From: JBBQBM01 sp964554485
GTDB taxonomy: Bacteria > Patescibacteriota > Saccharimonadia > Saccharimonadales > JAGQMS01
Length of the DNA: 64,000 bases
Direction of reading: 5' to 3'
Assembly (NCBI GenBank): GCA_964554485.1
Contig: CAZKOX010000001.1
Location: forward strand, 1-64,000
Shown here: in pieces, positions 17,401 to 25,600 of the stretch
Position numbering within the stretch: the first letter of the stretch is position 1
Layout: every line of letters begins with the position of its first letter
The notes under the pieces: model-generated
The model's input: the letters and a program-made list of their open reading frames with translations, nothing else
Databases searched by the model: none
Told to the model about the DNA's origin: nothing
Position numbers and translations under genes: made by a program

Positions 17401-20400
17401 TTCGAAGAAACCCTGAGAACGTCCATTATCAAACCCGCCATAAGATTTGCCGATTAATAAATCCTGGTCACCGTCAGGAATAGTTAAGCTAGTATTATGA
17501 GTGCCAACGCTATTACCATCGATTAATATTTCCATGGTGGTGCCATTGTAGCGTCCTGCTATGTGGTGCCAATTAGTATCTTGAGTGCTGGTTGAAGACT
17601 GAATAAAACCGTTATTACCGTAAGACCAAATCATGGCGTCGCCATTTGCAGTGTTCCCGGTGCTTGCGTATAACTTGCCTTGATAAACAACCATCGTTGT
17701 AACTTCTTCAATTGTGGTGTCTAGCCAGCTATCATTAAAACCATCGCCACCCACTTGCGCCCAGGATGTCCCGTTATATCTCCATACTTCACCGTCTCCA
17801 GTACTTAAACCGAGGCCGGCGTACAAGTCACCGTTATATGTAGCCATTGAACGAACGCGGTCGTAGTTATTAGAATCTAGCCAGCCCATATTGTCGCTGC
17901 CATTGCTGTCGCCGCCAATTTGCTCCCAGACTGGACTGCCGCTATCACAGTCTGAGCACGCCCAGACTTCGGCATCGTTGTTTGGAGTACCGGTACCAGA
18001 TAACCCTAGTCCTACAACTAGCTTGTCGTTCCATACAACCAGAGACTGAATGTCCTCATATTTTGTGTTTGCCCAGCTGCTGTTTATGGCATCTCCTCCG
18101 ACTTTTGTCCAAGTCGTACCGCTACCACTATACCGCCAGACCTCTGCTAATCCTGCAGCATTTGCACCTAGCCCAACATAAAGCGAACCCCTGTATGTTG
18201 CCATCGAACTGATGGTTGTATAGCTAGCTGTGCCCCAGTTGCCGGAAGCCGTTCCACCGATTGCTGCGCCACCCCAGTTAGGGCTCCCGCCGTCACATCC
18301 GGTGCATTCCCAGACTTCGCCATCTCCAGCACTTGATCCGAGGCCGGCGTATAATTTTCCATTAGCAACACCAAGAGAGTAAACATATTCATAAGTCGTA
18401 CTCCATGAACTGCCGACGGACGGGCTGCCGTCTGCAACCTTTGTCCAGCCTGGATTATCAAATCTCCAAACTTCTGCTTCCCCGGCAGTACTTCCTAAAC
18501 CGACGTATAATTTATTTTTATAATTTACCATCGACCATACTGCTTCATATGTATCGATAGCCCAACTGGAATCTATGCCTTGTCCACCAACAACCGACCA
18601 GAATCCAGTTGAAGGATCAAGCTCCCAGACAGTCGCATCCCCGGCAGTATTATTTCCAGTGCCGACATACATTTTGCCTCCGGCTGTAGTCGAAGATTCG
18701 ATACTATCAATATTGTATTGACCCCAGCTTTTATTGACATATTTTCCACCTATACGATTTCCACCCCAAGTTGGTGAACCGCCGTTGCAGTTCGTGCACT
18801 GCCAAAAATATGCTTCAGTCGTGTTAGTTAAGCCAGCATATACTGTTGTGTCATCTACAACAAGTGCTCGAATGCTATTATGCGTTGCATTCCAGCCGCT
18901 GTTCACATTGTCACCGCCAACTTTTGTCCAAGAACCGTCATATCGCCATACTTCGTCGTCGCCGTTTGCTGAGTTTCCTGTACCAACATACAGAGTTGAA
19001 CCGTTATTGGTAATGCTAAAGATACCTTCTTTATCTACTCCAAAGTTCGCCGAACTTCCTAATTTTGTCCAACCACTTCCAGTAGGCGTGCAGTTAATGG
19101 TGACATCACAAGACCATATTTCGGCATCGGTATTGGCGGTAATACCTGTACCAACATAAATTGTATTTCCGTTAGATGCCATCGACAAAACATACTCAGC
19201 GACAGACCCCCAACTTTGACCGCCGGCTCCAGAGCCATCACCTCCTCGCTTAGTCCAAGATGCAGAACCCGGAGTGGTGCAACTGGCGGTGCAATGCCAT
19301 ACTTCTGCATCACCAGCCGTAGAGCCAAGTCCTACCACTGGATTACCACCGACAACGGTCATTGCATAAACAACTTCATAACCCGCACCCCAGCCACGAG
19401 CGCCACCGGTAGCGTTGTAGCCACCAACACGGCTACTTCCCCAGCTAGGGCTAGTCTCACAGTTAGTGCACGCCCACACTTCTCCCATATTTGCGCCTGT
19501 TCCTAGACCAGCAAATAGTGTCGTTCCGCTTACAGCTAACGAATAGACTCCATTAAAAGCATTGCCAGCCCATCCACTATTAAGTCCGTCACCGCCAATT
19601 TTAGTCCAGGAACCAGACTTAAATCTCCAAACATCTCCGTCGTTAGTACCTGTTCCCAGACCGGCATAGAGAACATCTGTGCCGTTAGTCGCTAGGGACA
19701 ATACTGCCTCGTAGGCATTGGTGCTAATCTCATTATTCCAACTGGAAAAAATACCATCTCCGGCTACTTGAGCCCACAACCCCAAAGAGGTGTCATATTC
19801 CCATATCTCAGCGTCATTAGTGCTGCCACCAAGGGCGGCATATATCTTTGACCCCATCTTTACAGATGCGTAGGCGGTTTGTTTTCCATTTTGGTCCCAG
19901 CTGCGGTTTACCTTAGCTCCATTATTGGCCAACATGTTATATCCGGCCTGTTGTGTCCAACCCGTTGATCCTGAATTCTCTAATTCATAAGTAACTTTTC
20001 CAGTTTCATTATCGTAGTAGAGCTGGTATTCACCCTTATCTAAGATAGTCTGCCTATATTGTGAGCTTCCAGCGCTAAAGTTGCTGTCAAATTTTGTCCA
20101 ACCTTCTAGGGTATTACTTGCTGTGAGCGAAAGCGATGCTGAGTCTGGCGAGATAGCATACTGAGAAGTGCCGTCTAGGGATAGGCTGTTATTTAAATTA
20201 CCGGTTGCCCAGATTGGTGTATTGTTTGTGATGGCGTCATTATTGTTTGCAGAAGAATCATCTGCTGTCGTTCCGCCAAGTTCGTCAAGGTGGAATAGGG
20301 CCATGGTGTTAGCGTCGCTTGTGTAGTTCTGGGCTTTCATGCGCACGCTACTACCGCTTGTCTCAAGGTTGTCGTCGAAGCTGTAATCCGATGGGGTTAA

Positions 20401-20724
20401 GAAGTCCCAAGTGTTGTTTAGGTCAGCAGCGAATGCGACCCTGTAAGAAGTAAATAAGACACCAAAGACTGCAAGAACATAAATAGCAAGAACAGAAAAA
20501 TGTAACTTTCCATGATGTTGCCAGGTGTGCCAATTTTTGTACCATTCGACCCTTTCCATAAAGAATAGGTGAGGTCTTTTGGCGGTATGGTGGTGAATAA
20601 AAAGAACAATTTTTTTCGTGTAAAGGTGAGAAAATTTAGCAATATTTAAAAAAAGTCGACCGACAAAGCCAACAAAGTAGCGTAGTGCACGACCAAGCAT
20701 AATGATAATGTTTCTAACATTCAT
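14437..20724 (-). CDS. Giant surface protein: split LamG, 14 propeller-like repeats and Fn3-like modules
   Basis: 2095 residues. A basic, His-rich cytoplasmic start of about 75 residues precedes one hydrophobic helix (about 76-94) ending A-F-A-A. The first half of a LamG/concanavalin-like domain follows (about 140-258). Then come 14 repeats of about 55 residues (262-1038), each with a core like L-Y-V-G-L-G-(x)-A-E-V-W and a turn like W-T-K-V-G-G-D-(x)-S-W; six carry a Cys pair. The second LamG half (W-H-H-I-A-G-R-Y-N-G) resumes near 1045. At least seven beta-sandwich modules follow, the last four Fn3-like. It ends in a short hydrophobic stretch. Probable adhesin, co-transcribed with an ABC exporter. 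Confidence 0.85.
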   Translation of the reverse strand: MNVRNIIIMLGRALRYFVGFVGRLFLNIAKFSHLYTKKIVLFIHHHTAKRPHLFFMERVEWYKNWHTWQHHGKLHFSVLAIYVLAVFGVLFTSYRVAFAADLNNTWDFLTPSDYSFDDNLETSGSSVRMKAQNYTSDANTMALFHLDELGGTTADDSSANNNDAITNNTPIWATGNLNNSLSLDGTSQYAISPDSASLSLTASNTLEGWTKFDSNFSAGSSQYRQTILDKGEYQLYYDNETGKVTYELENSGSTGWTQQAGYNMLANNGAKVNRSWDQNGKQTAYASVKMGSKIYAALGGSTNDAEIWEYDTSLGLWAQVAGDGIFSSWNNEISTNAYEAVLSLATNGTDVLYAGLGTGTNDGDVWRFKSGSWTKIGGDGLNSGWAGNAFNGVYSLAVSGTTLFAGLGTGANMGEVWACTNCETSPSWGSSRVGGYNATGGARGWGAGYEVVYAMTVVGGNPVVGLGSTAGDAEVWHCTASCTTPGSASWTKRGGDGSGAGGQSWGSVAEYVLSMASNGNTIYVGTGITANTDAEIWSCDVTINCTPTGSGWTKLGSSANFGVDKEGIFSITNNGSTLYVGTGNSANGDDEVWRYDGSWTKVGGDNVNSGWNATHNSIRALVVDDTTVYAGLTNTTEAYFWQCTNCNGGSPTWGGNRIGGKYVNKSWGQYNIDSIESSTTAGGKMYVGTGNNTAGDATVWELDPSTGFWSVVGGQGIDSSWAIDTYEAVWSMVNYKNKLYVGLGSTAGEAEVWRFDNPGWTKVADGSPSVGSSWSTTYEYVYSLGVANGKLYAGLGSSAGDGEVWECTGCDGGSPNWGGAAIGGTASGNWGTASYTTISSMATYRGSLYVGLGANAAGLAEVWRYSGSGTTWTKVGGDAINSSWANTKYEDIQSLVVWNDKLVVGLGLSGTGTPNNDAEVWACSDCDSGSPVWEQIGGDSNGSDNMGWLDSNNYDRVRSMATYNGDLYAGLGLSTGDGEVWRYNGTSWAQVGGDGFNDSWLDTTIEEVTTMVVYQGKLYASTGNTANGDAMIWSYGNNGFIQSSTSTQDTNWHHIAGRYNGTTMEILIDGNSVGTHNTSLTIPDGDQDLLIGKSYGGFDNGRSQGFFEGSLDEIRISNINRSSFNTKPYSNAALSISLNEPVRQSGVWHWDSFDADETLNGGTILYRLSSDDGATWKYWDGDSWETSGSIAEANNKTTISTNISSFPVTFNGLRWEAILQGDGSQRVTLNGVTATATSDIIDPSANATSIAALKANGGSVLNSGAWSNGLSPYFSWTAGVDSESGIKGYCLYLGTDDTADPVTTKGLLGTSPVETGGHCQFMISTNNIDTATAGYIATPLSTSNSNYYLLAKAIDNAGNISNTTEQFTFKFDNTAPTNPAYITAPSGFINSKEVTLTWPTTGISSPSDINSGLVGLQYRIGAGNWYGDSHTGTGDSNDVLANDGSYTTIPTPDFVDLEEGINTVYFRTWDNAGNVSSTYATAALKINTSGAPSEPLNIIASPSSNVTNSFAFDWDAPATFVGDVNNLTYCYTINAIPTSINCNFTSAGVTALGAGPYATQPGENTIYVVARDESSNINYDNYGTAVFTANTPSPGISENLDIVDVSIKATNNWRLAITWNEPADVGAGISSYKVYRSTDNATFSQVGSSSSTTYIDAGLAQQRYYYRLRACDSTNNCGANSSVVNEVPTGKFTSPATLVANPEVSNITTKRATVSWSTDRASDSKIALGTASGEYSPSEVAISAQVSAHEIELDNLSAGTTYYAIAKWTDEDGNTGTSQEFSFTTSPAPSLKEITVSRVGLTTAAITFTSKEATKVSILYGKGENYGGITTVNTSLSESTYSIELEGLDDGTKYFYKLLTFDNENSSYESSVFSFTTPQRPRITDLRFQPIIGEPTSTQTVTWTTNVPANSLVTYGKVGTSGTEAQVLDLVTDHEIIIRNLEDDSEYFLVAQSRDEGGNIAVSDRQQFHTALDTRPPKVSEISIESAIRGTGAEARGQVVVSWKTDEPATSQVGYAEGSNAANYNNKTAEDTQLTTEHIVIVSDLPTSRVYSLIPISKDRAGNTGLGATESAIVGRASDSVLTIILNTLKQVFGL
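17605..19941 (-). repeat. 14 tandem beta-propeller-like protein repeats
   Basis: The encoded stretch (residues about 262-1038 of the giant protein) divides into 14 units averaging about 55 residues. Each has a hydrophobic strand (V-Y-S-L), a Y-V-G-L-G strand, the A-E-V-W strand and a G-G-D turn before the next Trp. Fourteen equals two seven-bladed propellers. The units are clearly diverged, so this is an old expansion. Boundaries are approximate. Confidence 0.75.
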
Positions 20725-20733
20725 TCAGATATT

Positions 20734-20751
20734 TTTGACTCGACTGTCAAA
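20734..20751. promoter_or_regulatory. Inverted repeat in the divergent promoter region
   Basis: TTTGAC and GTCAAA form a perfect 6-bp inverted repeat with a 6-nt spacer, 10 nt upstream of the giant gene start. A TTGACA hexamer (minus strand, 20745-20750) lies within it, with two ACCCCTAA-like direct repeats beside it. It could be an operator. The rest of the 155-bp gap between divergent genes is A+T-rich with no clear element. Confidence 0.3.
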
Positions 20752-20879
20752 CCCCTAAAACCCCTAATATTCTGACTCAAATAATAACATAAACACTACA
20801 GTTCTTAGCTCGTTATTTTAGCTTAACTTGAGCATAAGCATGTTGTGCAGATCACAAAGAATGTTTAACATGTATTTAT

Positions 20880-21716
20880 ATGAGAAAAAACGTCAAAGGT
20901 TTTTCGGTAGTCGAAGCAGTTATTATTTTGGTAGTCGTGGCGGTCTTGGGGCTTTCGGGTTGGTGGTTTTTACAACGTCGTTCTAACACTGACAATTCTC
21001 AAAATAATAATGAAACAAGCAAAGAAGAAACCAGTTCAAACGTAAATTGGAGCTTTGACGGCGAAAAATGGAGCAGTAGCGAAGCACCACCGGCTTGCGA
21101 TGATCCGTTATCGATACCTTCGCCAGTTGATATTTCAAAAGCTACGGGAATTTTATATCCAGGGCAGTATCGAGGTGGAAACTACAAACCGCACGGAGGT
21201 TTTCGATTTGATAGCAGCACCAACGCAGATATAACAGTCACGGCACCATTTGATTCGGTTGTCATAAAGGGAAGTCGATATATAGAAAGAGATGAAGTGC
21301 AGTATATGTTTGTTCTTACGACTTCCTGCGGAATTATGTATCGTTTCGATCATCTGTTGACCTTGTCTGCTGCTTTTCAAGCCTTAGCCGACACGTTACC
21401 GGCAGCAAAAGTCGATGATTCTCGAACCACTGATTTTACCTCGCCGCCAAAAGTTAAGGCTGGTGACATTATTGCGACGGCAGTTGGTTTCAAAAACACC
21501 GGTAATGTTGCGGTCGACTTCGGGGTATATGACTTAAGGCAAAAAAACAAAGCCTATGAAAGTGATAGCTGGAAAGCTGAACATTCTAATGACATGGAGG
21601 CGGCACCTTACGGTATCTGTTGGTTGAACTATTTGGCTGGTAGTGCCAAGGACGTTGCTTTAGAACTCCCGGGGGCTGACGGTCAGGCTGGTAAAACTAG
21701 TGATTACTGCGAGTAA
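20880..21716 (+). CDS. Prepilin-anchored protein with degenerate M23/LytM-like domain
   Basis: 278 residues. The start V-K-G-F-S-V-V-E-A-V-I-I-L has a good prepilin processing site (Gly-Phe with Glu at +5) and a hydrophobic helix, then a Ser/Asn/Glu-rich linker (about 40-65). The C-terminal domain contains H-G-G-F-R-F-D and Y-R-F-D-H-L-L, which recall M23 peptidase motifs, but the HxxxD spacing and the second His of HxH are not intact, so zinc catalysis is doubtful. It may bind peptidoglycan or act as a scaffold. The next gene starts 4 nt later. It has no Shine-Dalgarno. Confidence 0.6.
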   Translation: MRKNVKGFSVVEAVIILVVVAVLGLSGWWFLQRRSNTDNSQNNNETSKEETSSNVNWSFDGEKWSSSEAPPACDDPLSIPSPVDISKATGILYPGQYRGGNYKPHGGFRFDSSTNADITVTAPFDSVVIKGSRYIERDEVQYMFVLTTSCGIMYRFDHLLTLSAAFQALADTLPAAKVDDSRTTDFTSPPKVKAGDIIATAVGFKNTGNVAVDFGVYDLRQKNKAYESDSWKAEHSNDMEAAPYGICWLNYLAGSAKDVALELPGADGQAGKTSDYCE

Positions 21717-21720
21717 CATC

Positions 21721-22476
21721 ATGATTGAACTATTTCTTGTCAGTATCGCAATAAATTTACTAATGTTTATTCCGGCATTTAGGTATAAGACTGACAAACT
21801 AACTGACCTGTCGTACGCGTTGTCTTTTATCGTTTTGTCAACGGTGGCGTTTCTTTCAAGTCAAAAAGATCCAGCTCATCTTATTCTTCTTGTGATGGTT
21901 TTAACTTGGTCGATACGACTTGGTGGCTTCTTGTTTTTGAGGATAAGAAAACAAAAACGCGACAAACGTTTTGACGAAATGCGTGATAGTTTCTGGAAAT
22001 TCGGTAGATTTTGGTTACTACAGGGAGTGAGCGTCTATGTAATATTGCTAGCTAGTTTGTTTGCATGGAATAAAGACGGGTTAATGTTTGGGTGGCTTAA
22101 CTTGGCTGGACTGGCTGTATTCATCACTGGTTTGTTGATTGAATCGACGGCTGACTATCAGAAGCGAAAGTTTAGTGCTAAGGCGGAGAATAAGGACAAA
22201 TGGATAGACACTGGTTTGTGGTCTATAAGCCGGCATCCAAATTATCTAGGCGAAATGTTAGTTTGGGCGGGAGTATATACCTACACCTTTTCTTATCTAT
22301 CGAACAGCGAGAGATTAATTGGCTTGCTTAGTCCTTTATATATTGTCTGTTTGCTGCTTTTTGTTAGCGGGATACCATTACTAGAAAAAGCAGCTGACCA
22401 AAAGTGGGGCGAAAACGCAGAATATAAAAAATACAAAAAACGCACCCCAGTATTATTGCCAATAAAAATAAGGTAG
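21721..22476 (+). CDS. DUF1295 (steroid reductase-like) membrane protein
   Basis: About 251 residues from the ATG at 21721; an in-frame GTG at 21700 is possible. Six or so hydrophobic helices and the conserved C-terminal block W-S-I-S-R-H-P-N-Y-L-G-E place it in the DUF1295 family, related to steroid 5-alpha reductases and isoprenylcysteine-type methyltransferases. The family's substrate in bacteria is not established; the cofactor-binding C-terminal half is intact. It lies 4 nt after the previous gene. Confidence 0.82.
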   Translation: MIELFLVSIAINLLMFIPAFRYKTDKLTDLSYALSFIVLSTVAFLSSQKDPAHLILLVMVLTWSIRLGGFLFLRIRKQKRDKRFDEMRDSFWKFGRFWLLQGVSVYVILLASLFAWNKDGLMFGWLNLAGLAVFITGLLIESTADYQKRKFSAKAENKDKWIDTGLWSISRHPNYLGEMLVWAGVYTYTFSYLSNSERLIGLLSPLYIVCLLLFVSGIPLLEKAADQKWGENAEYKKYKKRTPVLLPIKIR

Positions 22477-22505
22477 GTGTTGCTTAATAAATCTTGTTAA
22501 ATTCC

Positions 22506-22533
22506 TCGATATATTTATATATAAATATATCGA
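22506..22533. repeat. Perfect 28-bp A+T-rich palindrome
   Basis: The two 14-nt halves (22506-22519 and 22520-22533) are exact reverse complements, with TCGA at both ends and an A/T core. It lies 30 nt after the DUF1295 gene and 35 nt before the -35 box of the sortase-substrate promoter. It could be a terminator hairpin or a dimeric repressor site; no T run distinguishes these. Confidence 0.6.
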
Positions 22534-22567
22534 CGAAACATCTTAAAATCTGTGCAAAAGTTGACTA

Positions 22568-22596
22568 TTGACATCTTTATGTTTTAAGAGGATAGT
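22568..22596 (+). promoter_or_regulatory. Promoter of the sortase substrate operon
   Basis: TTGACA (22568-22573) and GATAGT (22591-22596) are separated by exactly 17 nt. The leader of about 60 nt contains GGG-ACCTCGA-CCC-like hairpin potential and ends with GGAG before the ATG at 22666. An ATCTTTA/TAAAGAT inverted repeat overlaps the spacer and -10 region. Confidence 0.65.
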
Positions 22597-22665
22597 AAAG
22601 ATATAAGGATCGGCTGGAGAGTGGGACCTCGACCCGTATAGTAAAAAGTAACTAACGGAGCAGAC

Positions 22666-25600
22666 ATGAAAATATTCAATCGTTCAAGCCTCAAAAAAAC
22701 AAAAAGTGTCTTAATGTCAGCTGTGCTTTTGGCATCACAAGTTGTGCCGTTTTTAGGTTTATCAGCAACCGCTAAAGCGGCAGATACTGGATTTAATTTA
22801 CCAACTACGACACATACTCCGAATGGTTGGGGCGCCGGGGCTCTCGGTGATGCAAGTAATGGACTTACTGATAATGGCCAATATGCAGAAGCAAATCCAC
22901 AAAATCAGCCAGAACAGGGTTTTTCAAATTTTGGTATTTCGATTCCCGCTGGATCAATTATTGATGGAATCCAACTACAAGCAGAAGCTAAGTCAAATGA
23001 TAGCGGGACAGACTGTGATCTAGGGGTCGAGCTTTCTTGGAATAACGGTACTAATTTTACTTCGAGTGGTTTTAATGAGAGCTTGGGTTCTTCAGATGCA
23101 CTGGAAGTCTTTGGTGGCGCTTCAAGTACTTGGGGTAGAAGCTGGAGTGCAGCTGAATTTAGTAATGCAAACTTTGTTGTTCGACTTAAGGCCATTGATC
23201 CTAGTCAATGTAGTGACAGTTCTATAACATCTGTTGATTATCTACAAGTGAAAGTTTATTACACCGAGCCATCGGACCTAGTAGTAACGAAGTCGAATAA
23301 TGTAAGCGGGTCGGTTGTTGTCGGTAATTCCTTCAACTGGGTTCTAACAGTTTCAAACAACGGGCAAGGATCAGCTAGCTTCAGTAATAATCAAGATATT
23401 TTGCAAGATAACTTGCCAACAGATGCGAGTTATTCAAACCCTGCGGTATTAACTGGTGGCGGAGTAACCGGAACGATTGATTGTGGAATATCAAGCGATA
23501 ACCTTGATTGTGATGCTGATGGTACAGTAGTAATCCCTGCCGGTGGCTGGTTTACTGTCACTATCACTGTTACACCTGACGGCGTAGGTACTCTTGCTAA
23601 TCCCCGAAGTGGTGGCGGTAATATGTGTAAGGTTGATCCAGATAACTTAAAATCTGAATCAAATGAAGCAAATAACACCTGTAGCGACAGTGTTTCTGTA
23701 ACACTAGTCCAACCATCACCTAACCCAGTACTTGGGCAGTCTTGTGGTCTTGATATTGCGCTCGTTATTGATAACTCAACAAGTATTGATAGCGGTGAGC
23801 TTGCAACCATGAAGACAGCAATGACGGCGTTTACGACTGCATTTGCTGGAACCCCAACCCAATTTTCTGTTACTAGATTTGCCACAACAGGCGCGGTTTT
23901 GCAGCCATTCACTACGGACTTCACAGCCGTAAATTCAGCCATTAATGGCATTCCTGTTGGAGGCGGATACACTAACTGGGAAGACGGACTTCTAAAAGCT
24001 CAAGGCACATTTGACCCACGAACCAACCCGAACCTAGTTGTCTTTGCATCTGATGGCAATCCAAACCGTGTCGATAATGGTACAGATGTAAGTGAAACAC
24101 AAGCTACCAACGAAGCAGTCCTAGTTGCTAATAATATAAAAACCGTTACTGGAGCACGCATAATTGCCCTTGGTATCGGAAATGATCTTGATACAGCAAA
24201 CTTACAGGCAGTATCAAGTGCTGATGCGGTAATAACAAGTGATTTTGCAGCGCTAGCGCAGACACTTGCCGATCTTGCTGCGACACTATGTGGCGGTACG
24301 ATCACAACAACCAAACTTGTCGATGTTGACGGTGATCCAAGTACAACCGGTGACCAAACTGTTGCTGAAAATTGGGAATTTGACGTAAATGGTAGCCCAA
24401 GCAACCCAAGTCCAGTTTCTACAGATGCGAATGGACAAACTCCAGCGGTAGAGGTTGATCCTGGAACTTATTCGGTAAATGAAACAGCAAAGAACGGCTA
24501 TAAAGTAGTTGGTGCTAAATGTTACAAGAATCAAGAGGCGGTTGGTAGTTGGCAGAACGGCAGTACATCGGTTACAGGCATAACAGTCGGTGCTACAGAT
24601 ATCGTTTCATGTGTGTTCATCAATACCTTAAATCAAGGCACATTGATTGTTAAAAAGGTGGTTGTTAATGATAACGGCGGAAAACTTAATGCCGAAGATT
24701 TCGGGTTTAAAGTTGATGGTGGATCGACTGTTGCATTTGAATCAGATGGTCAAAATGATTTAACAGTTACTGCCGGCGAGTATACAGTTACTGAACAGGA
24801 AGTGTCTGGTTACTCAGCAACCTACGATAACTGTACAGATGTCGTAGTACCTATTGCCGGTAGCGCAACATGCACAATTACAAACAATGACCGTGCACCA
24901 AGCCTAACGTTAAACAAGAATCTTGAAGATAACATTTATGGCGGTGGCTACAGTAGTGCGGCGTGGACACTCATAGCTAAAGGCGCGACAAACTTAAGTG
25001 GAAAATCAGGCGTAACAAGCGACTCAGATTTTAGCGCAGGAACGTACGAACTTAGTGAAGAGGGTCCAGGCGAGCCGGCCTTCATTATGGGTGATTGGGA
25101 CTGTGGCGATGTCGACCTAACTGATGCAACACTTGTAGTAAATCTTGGCGATAACATCACTTGCACAGTGACCAATACAGCTGTTCAGCCGAAGTTGACA
25201 GTCATAAAAGTGGTTAAAAATGGTGATTCAGAAGGTGGAAAATCGGCCTCAGACTTTACGATGAACGTAAGTGGAACCGATGTGAGTGATTCAAGCTTCT
25301 CTGGGGACGAAAACGGAACAACAGTTGGCTTGGACGCCGGATCTTACGAAGTAACCGAAGGCGACCACGAAGGATATGCTGTTGAATACAGTAAAGGTTG
25401 CGAAGGCACAATCGAGCTAGGAGAAGAGTTAACCTGTACTGTTACGAACACTAGACTTGGAACAATCAAGATTGTTAAGGACGCACAGCCAGATTCAGAA
25501 CAGGCCTTTACCTTCACTGGTAATTTAACTGGTGACGACGGTCCTAACTTTGAGCTTACTGATGACGGAGTTAATCCAGGCCTTGCCTATAGAGAGTTTG

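Noticed and set aside
18734..19159. Plus-strand open frames opposite the giant gene
   Set aside because: These are shadow frames of the repeat-rich coding strand with no ribosome sites or recognisable domains.
17605..19941. CRISPR or DNA-level satellite repeats in the giant gene
   Set aside because: The repeats are visible only in the protein; at DNA level the units are diverged and there are no identical repeats with unique spacers.
22603..22665. Possible riboswitch (c-di-GMP-I or preQ1-like) in the adhesin leader
   Set aside because: GAGTGGGAC and AAAAAGTAACTA recall short parts of those aptamers, but the leader is only about 60 nt and the other conserved parts are missing.
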